Shown piece after piece: positions 15,502-22,750 of a stretch of 35,334 nucleotides of DNA; within the stretch, counting starts at the first letter, position 1; every line of letters begins with the position of its first letter. A program made the translations under genes and the position numbers. Location of the stretch: positions 1 to 35,334 of the forward strand of contig JAPLKT010000149.1 in assembly GCA_026387895.1 (NCBI GenBank). Direction: 5' to 3'. The notes below the pieces were generated by a model. That model was not told where the DNA came from and did no database searches. It saw only the letters and a program-made list of their open reading frames with translations. Source of the DNA: Gemmatimonadota bacterium (GTDB lineage: Bacteria > Gemmatimonadota > Gemmatimonadetes > Gemmatimonadales > Gemmatimonadaceae).

Positions 15502-16038
15502 TTACCTCGCCGGCACGATATGAGGAGCATCGCCCACGTACCGCCCGGGCATGATCTCGTTCTTCAGGACCTCTTTCTGCACGCGCTCGCTCGTGAAGTA
15601 GCCGTGCACCACGAGCCCCTTCAACCGCCAGTAGCCGCGCGCGGCCATGTCGCTGCGCGGTTTCTTCTCGAGCACATCAAAGAGCGCCGCGTTCGACTCG
15701 GGCGAATACGCAGGCCCTGGCACGGTGCCGCTTTGCACCAACGCATCAATCGCCGCGAGTCCGTCATTGAATTGCTTGCGCTCGGCCTCCGAGTAGTACT
15801 CGTTCACCACGACGTCGATCCACGCCACAACACCAACGTCGGTCGCGCTCGGCGTGTCCGTCCGCGGGAACCAGCTGTCGGCGAGCGCGCCGAGTGTGGC
15901 GGCATCGGTGGCGGAGAGCAGCTGCAGCCCCGCATTGGGCGCAGCGGCGAGCGAGGCCCACGCGGCCTCGGCCGTGCTCGGCAACATCGTGAAAGCGGCG
16001 GCGGCGCCAACTGCGCGCAGAAGATCGCGACGGTCCAT
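15502..16038 (-). CDS. Gluconate 2-dehydrogenase subunit 3 family protein
   Basis: 178 residues. MDRRDLLRAVGAAAAFTMLPSTAEA is a Tat-type signal peptide. The mature part has the family run LSATDAATLGALADSWFPRTDTPSATDVGVV, FNDGLAAIDA and a C-terminal YGYFTSE-like segment (VVHGYFTSERVQKEV). Members act as the small, export-guiding subunit of membrane-linked GMC dehydrogenases. GAGG about 9 nt before the ATG supports the start. It heads the three-gene operon with the GMC oxidoreductase and the isomerase-like gene. Confidence 0.9.
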   Translation of the reverse strand: MDRRDLLRAVGAAAAFTMLPSTAEAAWASLAAAPNAGLQLLSATDAATLGALADSWFPRTDTPSATDVGVVAWIDVVVNEYYSEAERKQFNDGLAAIDALVQSGTVPGPAYSPESNAALFDVLEKKPRSDMAARGYWRLKGLVVHGYFTSERVQKEVLKNEIMPGRYVGDAPHIVPAR

Positions 16039-16127
16039 ACGAACTGCCTCGGAGCAGGAGAATACGGCGAAGCTACGCGAGGGGAGCGGGGGCGTCCAGC
16101 GGGGTGCGTTCCGACGAGCGACCGCGG

Positions 16128-16829
16128 TTATCGGAGTGCCGCGATTTCGGTGAGTCGCTCGCGGGCGAGCCGCTCGGCCTCGGCCGGGTCGATCGCATTG
16201 TTGAGGTGGGCGGCTAACACGTCGTCAAGTGTCTCGTTCGCAAGCACGGCACCCGCGAATTCGATCAGCCGGTGTCGGATGCTTTCCGGAGCGGCGCTCA
16301 CTTCCGAACTGATGGCAGGCCGAGAGGCGAGCAAGGCGATCACATCCTCGATGTCATGACTACCGAACCAGTCTTCGGCTCCTCGATCGGAGAATGCCAG
16401 GAACTTCATCACCATGAACGTCGCCGGCGCGACATGCCGGAATCGAACGCCATCGATCTCCACGGCAATGGCGGTCTCGATTGCGATCGCGTCAATCGCA
16501 CTGGCGGTGCCGCCCAGATGGGGTCCCGAAGGGACCAGATCGAACAGGTCGCCGTCCGGGCTTACCCAGCGATAGGCGTGCGCGCCAGGCGTAGCCACGT
16601 GACGGAAACCCCGCTCACGCAGTTGCGCGCTGAGCGCTTCGAATCCGGCGTAGCCGAGCGATGCGACGACGCCGTCGACGTCCTTCGTCTGTCGGGTGAG
16701 CGTCATCACCGGATCCGTGTGCAGCAGCGGGGCGACTGCGCCTCCGATGAACACCACGCTTTCGGCGAGCGGCCCCAAGGCGCGCACGACGCGCAGGAGC
16801 CGCAGCACCGAGGGGTTCTTCGTCACCAT
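16128..16829 (-). CDS. AbiEii/AbiGii-type nucleotidyltransferase (putative toxin-like)
   Basis: 233 residues. The polymerase-beta-like nucleotidyltransferase core is visible as FIGGAVAPLL followed by TRQTKDVDGVVA (the G-G...D-x-D metal site), then FDLVPSGPHLGG and the family-typical FMVMKFLAFSDRGAEDW and GSHDIEDVIALLASRP. Members of this superfamily include the AbiEii toxin, which is a nucleotidyltransferase acting on tRNA acceptor ends; whether this one is toxic is unknown. Its start overlaps the end of the upstream winged-helix gene by 7 bp (ATGGTGA). This pair layout, DNA-binding protein first and nucleotidyltransferase second, is that of a toxin-antitoxin-like unit. Confidence 0.82.
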   Translation of the reverse strand: MVTKNPSVLRLLRVVRALGPLAESVVFIGGAVAPLLHTDPVMTLTRQTKDVDGVVASLGYAGFEALSAQLRERGFRHVATPGAHAYRWVSPDGDLFDLVPSGPHLGGTASAIDAIAIETAIAVEIDGVRFRHVAPATFMVMKFLAFSDRGAEDWFGSHDIEDVIALLASRPAISSEVSAAPESIRHRLIEFAGAVLANETLDDVLAAHLNNAIDPAEAERLARERLTEIAALR

Positions 16830-17347
16830 GCGAACTTCGGCATCGGCGCGAACCCGATGAGTCGGCGTAGGGCTTCCATCCCCAGATTCCGTTCACGGGC
16901 CCGTCCGCCGCGCACGGCATCGAGCAGTGCGAGGATCGCGTACATCTCAGGCGAGCGGACCGCGATCTCGGACGCGCGTGGCACCAGCGGCTCGACCGCG
17001 CGGCCACGGACCGTCCCTTCGCGCGAGGACCAGACGTACGCGTCGTCTCCGAACTCGATCAGCTTCGAGAGGTCAGGTCCCGCGTGGGCAGTGGGGACAC
17101 CGAGGCGAATCGGACCTAGCATCAGCGGACAGACGTACCGCAGGCCGTGCTGCACGAACTCGAGGAACGCGAGCTTGTTCGTCTGGCGCTCCGTGTGGTG
17201 CACCAGACCGGCGACCTGAAGACGCTTGACGCTCTTGAACGCCGTGCTCTGGCTGATCAGCAGTTCTCCCGCGATCTGCTCATAAGTCGCGTGCGGCCTC
17301 TTGGCCAGACAGGCGGCGACTGCGATGTCGATTCCGGATATCGTCAT
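16823..17347 (-). CDS. Winged-helix (MarR-like) regulator paired with the nucleotidyltransferase
   Basis: 174 residues. The N-terminal helix-turn-helix reads VAACLAKRPHATYEQIAGELLISQSTAF followed by KSVKRLQVAGLVHHTER. The remainder includes FLEFVQHGLRYVCPLMLGPIRLGVPTAHAGP, a run I associate with proteins found next to AbiEii-like nucleotidyltransferases, and a helical C-terminal domain (MYAILALLDAVRGGRARERN). It may be antitoxin, autorepressor or both. A 26-bp palindrome lies just upstream of its start. The AT-rich upstream region contrasts with the rest of the window and could mark acquired DNA. Confidence 0.8.
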   Translation of the reverse strand: MTISGIDIAVAACLAKRPHATYEQIAGELLISQSTAFKSVKRLQVAGLVHHTERQTNKLAFLEFVQHGLRYVCPLMLGPIRLGVPTAHAGPDLSKLIEFGDDAYVWSSREGTVRGRAVEPLVPRASEIAVRSPEMYAILALLDAVRGGRARERNLGMEALRRLIGFAPMPKFAW

Positions 17348-17362
17348 GATGGTTTTCTTGTG

Positions 17363-17388
17363 TATTCGATATTCGCGAATAACGAATA
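17363..17388. promoter_or_regulatory. 26-bp imperfect palindrome upstream of the regulator/nucleotidyltransferase pair
   Basis: TATTCGATATTCG (17363-17375) faces CGAATAACGAATA (17376-17388) with one mismatched pair; the inner TATTCGCGAATA is perfect. It contains two nested ATTCG/CGAAT pairs, suggesting side-by-side dimers. It ends 15 bp before the start codon, a good place for autorepression. Confidence 0.65.
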
Positions 17389-17400
17389 TTATTCACGTTT

Positions 17401-17428
17401 AAACTAGCGTTCCTTGACATAAAGTCAA
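17401..17428 (-). promoter_or_regulatory. Putative promoter of the regulator/nucleotidyltransferase pair
   Basis: Minus-strand -35 TTGACT (17428-17423), 16-bp spacer, -10 TAGTTT (17406-17401). Transcription would start just before the palindrome. TAATAT inside 17384-17391 is another possible -10. CTTGAC/GTCAAG (17413-17429) also forms a small stem. Confidence 0.45.
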
Positions 17429-17444
17429 GACCTGCAATGCTTTA

Positions 17445-17478
17445 CTACTGCCTCCCAGCCTCTACTGCCTCCCAGCCT
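17445..17478. repeat. 17-bp x 2 tandem duplication
   Basis: Two perfect adjacent copies of CTACTGCCTCCCAGCCT, followed by a partial CC, in the non-coding gap 17348-17569 between the regulator and the helicase. Confidence 0.9.
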
Positions 17479-17569
17479 CCACCGCCGCCCTCAGCCCGGC
17501 CAGCACTTCACCAGGTCTCCCATCCGCCCAGCAGTGGATAAAGAACTCTCCCGCCAGACTCTCTCGATT

Positions 17570-20335
17570 CTACTTCCCCCGCCGCTTCCCCTTCCCCGCC
17601 GGTGACCCGGGCCGGAACCCACCCTTGTCGCGCCCACCGCCGCGCGCCGAACCGCCGCGCGAGTCTCCCCCGCGCGAGTCTCCGCCGCGCGCACCGCCAC
17701 GCCCCCACGGCGACTTATCAGACCCGCCACGCCCACCACGCTCCGGACGACGTTCCTCGCGCCTGACCTCATCGTCGGTAAACGGCTTGTCCAGCGCGTC
17801 CTGGATCTCCTCCACCGAGTCGGCCTTCACATGGCCGCGCGCACCGCGCGTAATCGTGAAGCGCGCCGGACGATCTAGCAACGGCAACTCCTCAAACACC
17901 AGCCCGCGCGCCACCTTCTCGGGGAGAACAAGTCGCACGACCCCCTGCACCTTCCCGTCCCCGACCTCCTCCACCTCGTAGTGCATCGGCACGGTGCGTT
18001 CCCGCACCTCCACCGCACCGGGGAGCGTATTCAACTCCGCGCGTTCGGCCGCACTCACAAAATCATCAGCCTTGAACCGCATCGGCGCCGCGCGGAACCC
18101 CTGGATCGTCGTCACCGTCGCCAGCTGCGACGCATACCACGCGGTCACCTCCACGAGCCCCATCTTCGGCGTGGTTCCACCGCTCCGACGATACGCCTCA
18201 CGCACCTCGGCAATCCCCTGCCGGTTGCGCTGCACCGCCGCATGATGCGCCTCCTCGCGCGCCATCGCCTCGGCTAACACACGCCGTGCGTCGGCCTCCA
18301 TTCCCGCCGGGAAATCCATCAGCGGCTCGCGCTCGCGCTGCAACTCGAAGCCGAAGTACTCCACCCGCCGCTCCATCGCGAGCGGATTGCTCTTGTGCCG
18401 CGCGTCAAATACCAGCTTTGCCGCGCTCGAGGTGGCGTACTTCCGAATCAACTGCTGCGGAACATTCGTCCCTTCGATCGCCGCCCGTGAGTTGCCGTGC
18501 GCGTCGGCGAAGTAGCGCAACGTGCCGCTCACCCCACCCCACGTCCCGGCAACGCTCGTCTTGCTCACGCGCGCTTCGTGACCATCCGCCGTGAGCTCGT
18601 CAATCACCAAGTCAAACGGCTGATACCGCGCGAGCAGATCCACGAACTGCCGCTCGACCGAATCGGTCACCATCGGCATCACATCCGGCAACGGCAGACG
18701 CACCGCGCGGTAGATCGACGCCATCGCGAGCGCGGCATCCTCCATGCTCTTCATCAGCACGCCGCGACGCTCGGCCCACCGCTCCAGCGAGGCATCAAAC
18801 AGATGGCGCGACAACCCGTACACCTCGCCCACATACCCACACTTATGGAACGCCTCGGCGTACACATTGTACGCGGTGAGGTTGTCGCTCCCGCGGATCA
18901 TGAGTCCCGCCAGATCGCGATCTTCACGCGTCATCCGGTGCAGCGACTCAATGCCCGCCATCACGGCCACGTAGGGCAGCATGGTGTCGTCGCAATGCAC
19001 GAGCATCTCCGCCCACGGACGATCCACCGGCATCGCCTCGACAGCCTTGCCATACTTGGTCAGGCGTCCATTCTCGACAATGCCACGCGCTTCGAGATGA
19101 TACATCGCCTTGCGGTACGACAACTTGTCGAGCGGCACCGGCAGGTCGAGCTCATCCGCACGCACGCCCAAATCCGCACAGGTCAGCGCCACACGCTCGC
19201 TGTCGCCCGCGAGCTGGAACTCCGGCGGCGTTGGCCGCAGCGCACTGAACGCGATATCGCGATCGCTCAAAATGAAGACGCGACCGCCCGCCACGCGACC
19301 GTGCACACGCCCCGCCATCTGCAGAATCTCGTTCGCGCCCAAATGCACGCGCGTCAACACATTCTTGCCTCGATCAATCACATTCGCAAAGCGCGTGTCA
19401 TCGATCACCACCGTGTCGAGCCCCTGCACATTGAGCGCACTCTGGCCCGCTGCGGTCATGGCGAGCAAATAGGGCTTCTCAACCGTGCCATCCAAGAACG
19501 GTCGAATCACGCGAATGGGTTCGCCGCCATGATAGAACTGCGCAGTGATTCCCCGGAAACGCGCCTGCACACTCGCCGCCACTTGTTCGACACCCGCGCG
19601 CGTGGGAAGGAACACCCCCACGCCACGTTTTTCCTTCACCACCTTCGCGAGAAATTTGTCGTCGATGAAATGCTGCGGATTGGCACGCACGACTTCGACC
19701 GTTGCCGCCTTGGTGGGATCAAAGGCGCTCGATTCCACCACCGCGTCAGCATCGAGATACCGACGATAAAATTCCGGATCGACGGTTGCCGACAACCAGA
19801 TAAAGCGGCAGCCCACGCGCTTGCCGAGTGCGAGGCAGAGCTCAAGTTCCGCGCTCGTCTGGTGAATCTCGTCCACCACGAGCGTGTCTTGACGGCGAAT
19901 ATCACCGTCCTGAAACCAGCGCCGCGCGATCCCCGTGGTCACAATCACCACATTCCAGCTCGGCGATTCGGGCGTCGCTTCGCGCTCGCGATTGATGACG
20001 CCAACGCGCAGTTCCTTGGTGCCGAGTAATTCCTGTGCAATCGGTTTGACGCTGAGCGTCTTGCCCGTTCCGGTTCCTGCAACGATCCCAAAGCCACGGC
20101 GCGGCGCGGTGATCGGTGCTTCGAGGTCATGGGTGCGGAATCGTTCGGCGAGTGCGCGGAGTTCTACGCCGCGAGCTTTCCACAAGACCGTCTCGATGTC
20201 GAGGGCGAAGGCCAGCTCGATCGTTTCGCACGCCGCGCGCGTGGGCGCGATGATGATGATGCGGCGAGTCTCCCCCGATCCAACGAACGCGTCGTGATCG
20301 GGAGGGAGATACGGGTCGCGGACATCGCGTAACAC
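17570..20335 (-). CDS. DEAH-type (HrpA/HrpB-like) ATP-dependent helicase with RGG-rich tail
   Basis: 921 residues. Helicase motifs in order: Walker A VAGTGTGKT (about 85-93), DEIH (155-158), SAT (182-184), then LQMAGRVHGRVAGGRVF in the motif VI position, where the usual QRxGRxGR is altered. After the helicase core comes a winged-helix/ratchet region and a C-terminal domain with LNTLPGAVEVRERTVPMHY, reminiscent of HrpA-type C-terminal domains. The last 65 residues are rich in Arg-Gly-Gly repeats (GGDSRGGDSRGG), as in RNA-binding tails. An RNA role is therefore likely but not proven. The GTG start at 20335 has no clear Shine-Dalgarno site; the gene begins 20 nt after the secreted-protein gene and is last in the pfkA group. 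Confidence 0.85.
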   Translation of the reverse strand: MLRDVRDPYLPPDHDAFVGSGETRRIIIIAPTRAACETIELAFALDIETVLWKARGVELRALAERFRTHDLEAPITAPRRGFGIVAGTGTGKTLSVKPIAQELLGTKELRVGVINREREATPESPSWNVVIVTTGIARRWFQDGDIRRQDTLVVDEIHQTSAELELCLALGKRVGCRFIWLSATVDPEFYRRYLDADAVVESSAFDPTKAATVEVVRANPQHFIDDKFLAKVVKEKRGVGVFLPTRAGVEQVAASVQARFRGITAQFYHGGEPIRVIRPFLDGTVEKPYLLAMTAAGQSALNVQGLDTVVIDDTRFANVIDRGKNVLTRVHLGANEILQMAGRVHGRVAGGRVFILSDRDIAFSALRPTPPEFQLAGDSERVALTCADLGVRADELDLPVPLDKLSYRKAMYHLEARGIVENGRLTKYGKAVEAMPVDRPWAEMLVHCDDTMLPYVAVMAGIESLHRMTREDRDLAGLMIRGSDNLTAYNVYAEAFHKCGYVGEVYGLSRHLFDASLERWAERRGVLMKSMEDAALAMASIYRAVRLPLPDVMPMVTDSVERQFVDLLARYQPFDLVIDELTADGHEARVSKTSVAGTWGGVSGTLRYFADAHGNSRAAIEGTNVPQQLIRKYATSSAAKLVFDARHKSNPLAMERRVEYFGFELQREREPLMDFPAGMEADARRVLAEAMAREEAHHAAVQRNRQGIAEVREAYRRSGGTTPKMGLVEVTAWYASQLATVTTIQGFRAAPMRFKADDFVSAAERAELNTLPGAVEVRERTVPMHYEVEEVGDGKVQGVVRLVLPEKVARGLVFEELPLLDRPARFTITRGARGHVKADSVEEIQDALDKPFTDDEVRREERRPERGGRGGSDKSPWGRGGARGGDSRGGDSRGGSARGGGRDKGGFRPGSPAGKGKRRGK

Positions 20336-20355
20336 GGGGCTCGGAGGCCGGTCCC

Positions 20356-20871
20356 TCAGGGAACCTTCGTGCCTGGCGACGGAACGGTGACTTGAGGCCC
20401 CGTCGGCGTCTTGGCCTGCGGCAACTCCGTCACGATTTTCACGGTGATTGCACGGTCCGGCGATTGCAGCGCAGCCCGCATGGTCTGCTCCTGCAGTGCG
20501 CGTCGCGACAACAGCCGCTGGCGGGCATCCGGGTCACCCGGGAGCTCCCACAAATTCACCGGCTGAGCAGCTCGCGAGCGCCCGCTGGCGTTCGCGTCGG
20601 CCGGTGTGTTCTTGCCCACGCCGCCAAAGAGGACCGAGGCACCCTGCGGCCGAGCGCGAATCGCGGCAGCACAATCGGTCGGGGCGGGCTGTTGTGATGT
20701 TGCGACATCCTTCAGCCAAATACGGCACATCCCCGCTGGGGGCATCGCGGACCGCGGGATGAGCGGCTGCTCCCGTTCTGATACGCCCCGATCCTGCGCT
20801 CCCAGTGGGAGCGCTATCAGGAGCGCCATCAGAGGCACCAGCTGCTGCAACGGCATGAATCCTCGCGACAC
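20356..20871 (-). CDS. Secreted protein of unknown function with PPAGMCRIW motif
   Basis: 172 residues from a GTG start (VSRGFMPLQQL) that has GGGAGG 5 nt upstream; this ribosome site decides the start over the longer frame reaching 20955. A signal peptide MPLQQLVPLMALLIALPLGAQ is followed by a mature part with MPPAGMCRIWLKDV and QQPAPTDCAAAIRARPQGA, two Cys that could pair. I recall similar PPGxCRxW segments in predicted exported proteins of Gemmatimonadota and Acidobacteriota, function unknown. The end is Pro/Thr/Val-rich (TPTGPQVTVPSPGTKVP). It lies between pfkA and the helicase. Confidence 0.7.
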   Translation of the reverse strand: MSRGFMPLQQLVPLMALLIALPLGAQDRGVSEREQPLIPRSAMPPAGMCRIWLKDVATSQQPAPTDCAAAIRARPQGASVLFGGVGKNTPADANASGRSRAAQPVNLWELPGDPDARQRLLSRRALQEQTMRAALQSPDRAITVKIVTELPQAKTPTGPQVTVPSPGTKVP

Positions 20872-20961
20872 GACAACCTCCCTTCGGTTTCCCGGTACAT
20901 ACCGGGGACGACCCCGCGGCCCCACCTGACACAATCTGCCGGGCGTCATGGGCATCTGGTA

Positions 20962-22047
20962 CTACCCCTGATCCCCAAAACTGATTCCCAGCCGCCGAGC
21001 GGTTCGCACGACGTCATGGGTCGGGTCCACCCGTTTCGGATGCCCGAGTACCTGTTCGATGGGCACCGTCACGATATCCGGGGACTGCAGCGCCACCATA
21101 TGCCCCCACTTTCCGTCCTCCACGGCCTGCACAGCCGCCGAACCGAACCGGGTCGCCAGCATGCGATCGTAGCCCGTGGGCATTCCGCCACGCTGCAGGT
21201 GCCCCAGCACCAGCGACCGGCACTCTTTCCCGGTCCGCTCCTGAATCTGCTTGGCGAGCCGTTCCGCGACCCCACCGACACGCTTGGCCTGCCCGGGGAG
21301 TGACACCCCCAACGTGGACTCGCTCCCACCGCGCTCGAAGGCCCCTTCCGCGACCACCACGATCGCGAAATGACGCCCACGCGCATCGCGTGCCATGATC
21401 GATCGACACACCACATCGACGTCGTAGGGGATCTCCGGGATCAGGATCACGTGCGCTGCTCCCGAGACGCCGGAATGCAACGCAATAAAGCCGACGTTGC
21501 GCCCCATCACCTCCATCACGATCACCCGATCGTGGCTTTCGGCGGTGGTGTGCAGCTTGTCGATGGCTTCCATGGCGGTGTTGACCGCCGTGTCAAAGCC
21601 GAATGTCGTGATCGTGCCGCTCACGTCGTTGTCGATCGTCTTGGGGACGCATACCATCCGCAGTCCGACGTTCCCCAACTGCTGCGCGATCGCGAGCGAG
21701 CCATCACCGCCAATCGCGATAATCGCGTCGATCCCGAGGTTCCGTGCGTTCTCGACCAACTCCGCAGAGCGGTTGATTTCGATGTATGAGCCGTCGGGCT
21801 GGAGCACGGGATACGAGAACGGGTTGCCTCGGTTCGTCGTGTGGAGGATCGTCCCTCCGAGATGCCCGATACCCCGCACCGAATCGCGCGTGAGCGGCAC
21901 GACCTCCTCTTCACCGAGGAGTCCGGCATAGCCACGCTTAATGCCGAGCACATGCCAGCCGCGATCAAGCGCCGAGAGCACGGCGGCGCGAATGACGGCG
22001 TTGAGTCCCGGGGCGTCGCCACCGCCGGTCGAAATTGCGATCCTCAC
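20962..22047 (-). CDS. pfkA: 6-phosphofructokinase, ATP-type by active-site residue
   Basis: 361 residues. N-terminal ISTGGGDAPGLNAVIRAAV, nucleotide-site GGDGS (113-117), catalytic PKTIDNDV (135-142), MEVMGRNVGFIAL and LGHLQRGGMPTGYDR are all family marks. A Gly in GGDGS (not Asp as in PPi enzymes) predicts ATP as donor, whereas Lys in PKTIDND (Gly in E. coli) is shared with PPi-type and actinobacterial enzymes, so it belongs to the mixed Gly/Lys group. It phosphorylates fructose 6-phosphate in glycolysis. The GTG start (22045-22047) overlaps the TGA stop of the upstream SelW-like gene by 4 bp (GTGA), indicating coupled translation. Confidence 0.94.
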   Translation of the reverse strand: MRIAISTGGGDAPGLNAVIRAAVLSALDRGWHVLGIKRGYAGLLGEEEVVPLTRDSVRGIGHLGGTILHTTNRGNPFSYPVLQPDGSYIEINRSAELVENARNLGIDAIIAIGGDGSLAIAQQLGNVGLRMVCVPKTIDNDVSGTITTFGFDTAVNTAMEAIDKLHTTAESHDRVIVMEVMGRNVGFIALHSGVSGAAHVILIPEIPYDVDVVCRSIMARDARGRHFAIVVVAEGAFERGGSESTLGVSLPGQAKRVGGVAERLAKQIQERTGKECRSLVLGHLQRGGMPTGYDRMLATRFGSAAVQAVEDGKWGHMVALQSPDIVTVPIEQVLGHPKRVDPTHDVVRTARRLGISFGDQG

Positions 22048-22277
22048 CGTTGTCTGATCTCCTCTACGAGCGCTAGCACTTCCCCTGGCCTGGCCTGGCG
22101 TCCGAGTTTCGATTTCTCGAAAATCAGGACCGAATCGACGCTGACTTCGAACCGGCCACCGCGCGACGGTTCCATCGACACGTCGATGTCGGGATAGATC
22201 TCACGAATCGCAGCTGCCAGACCGACAGCTCGGGGTTCGTAGTTTCAGACGCTGCAATATTCGATATTGATATGCAT
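22044..22277 (-). CDS. SelW/SelT/SelH (Rdx) family selenoprotein with in-frame TGA (Sec) at codon 11
   Basis: A 77-codon gene missed by standard ORF calling because codon 11 (22245-22247) is TGA. The frame begins MHINIEYCSV-U-NYEPRAVGL, continues with EPSRGGRFEVSVDSVLIF and ends EVLALVEEIRQR, then TGA at 22046-22044. This matches the thioredoxin-like Rdx fold: first strand, redox CxxU (C8, U11), the NYxPRA helix, then GGxFEV in the central strands. Rdx proteins are thiol redox factors. The TGA is followed 4 nt later by a bacterial SECIS-like hairpin (22203-22240). The stop overlaps the pfkA start (GTGA). No good Shine-Dalgarno site precedes the ATG; an in-frame GTG at 22346 is possible but the ATG fits the family. 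If the host lacked Sec insertion it would be a pseudogene. Confidence 0.82.
22203..22240 (-). promoter_or_regulatory. SECIS-like hairpin after the Sec codon
   Basis: On the minus strand, lower stem ACGAA/UUCGU (22240-22236 with 22207-22203), a small internal loop, and a 7-bp upper stem AGCUGUC/GGCAGCU (22230-22224 with 22218-22212, one G-U pair) close the pentaloop GGUCU (22223-22219). E. coli fdhF SECIS has the same GGUCU in its apical loop, bound by SelB. The loop begins 21 nt after the UGA, against 18 nt in fdhF by my recollection of that sequence. Confidence 0.75.
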
Positions 22278-22346
22278 AATCGGGGTCGGACGGTCGCTGA
22301 AATATGCGGAGAAGTACCGGCGCCAGCGCTCGCGCCTGGCGGGCAC

Positions 22347-22625
22347 CTACTTGAGCACCACCACGCCCGTGACGTTCGCGAGCCGCGCGATGGTGGTGTC
22401 CTGCTTGGCGACCACCACCCGCAGCGAATCGAGCGTCCCGCGCAGTTCGGATATTTCGTTCTTGGTCGCGTTCACCGCATCGCCAATCTCGAGGACCTGC
22501 TGCGTGCGCAGGGCCTCCGATTGCGGCGTGCTGCACGACGCCGCACCGACCACCACAACAGCCGCCGTCAGAAGTGCTCGGCACGCGGCCGACCGGGAGG
22601 ATTGCCTCGCGTTACAACGAATCAT
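22347..22625 (-). CDS. Small lipoprotein with coiled coil
   Basis: 92 residues from the ATG at 22625, which has CAGGAG 6 nt upstream; the longer frame to 22682 lacks such a site. The N-terminus is basic (MIRCNARQSSRSAACR), followed by a hydrophobic segment and a lipobox GAASC, predicting a lipid-anchored protein. The mature part (IGDAVNATKNEISELRGTL, DSLRVVVAKQDTTIARL) has heptad-like spacing of a coiled coil. No family recognised. It is first in the minus-strand group leading to the SelW-like gene and pfkA (69 nt gap). Confidence 0.72.
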   Translation of the reverse strand: MIRCNARQSSRSAACRALLTAAVVVVGAASCSTPQSEALRTQQVLEIGDAVNATKNEISELRGTLDSLRVVVAKQDTTIARLANVTGVVVLK

Positions 22626-22750
22626 GCTCTGCTCCTGAGGGAGGAGCGCCGCGGAAGGCGGCGCGTGGAACTGGTACCGCAAGCAACCAAACGGTGCGCC
22701 GATCGCGTGCGTCGGAACGTATCTCCCTCCCTCACACTACGGGAGGCTCC

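Noticed and set aside
18497..20029. 510-codon plus-strand open frame opposite the helicase gene
   Set aside because: It mirrors the minus-strand helicase, whose motifs are clear; its own product is Arg/His-rich with no domain, as expected for the antisense frame of GC-rich coding DNA. The same applies to the long antisense frames at 8762-9709, 13837-14961, 15028-16359 and 7426-8520.
22044..22277. Pseudogene with a random TGA
   Set aside because: The TGA falls exactly at the CxxU position, a GGUCU hairpin follows at the right distance and the remaining frame is intact. Kept as a possibility only if the host lacks Sec machinery.
22278..22346. Upstream GTG start (22346) for the SelW-like gene
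   Set aside because: It is in frame but has no ribosome site, and the added residues (Arg/Tyr-rich) do not resemble the family N-terminus; the ATG at 22277 places the CxxU motif at the usual position.
22574..22750. N-terminal extension of the pseudopilin frame
   Set aside because: The extra 59 codons precede a good ribosome site and would put a charged tail before the prepilin signal, unlike pseudopilins.
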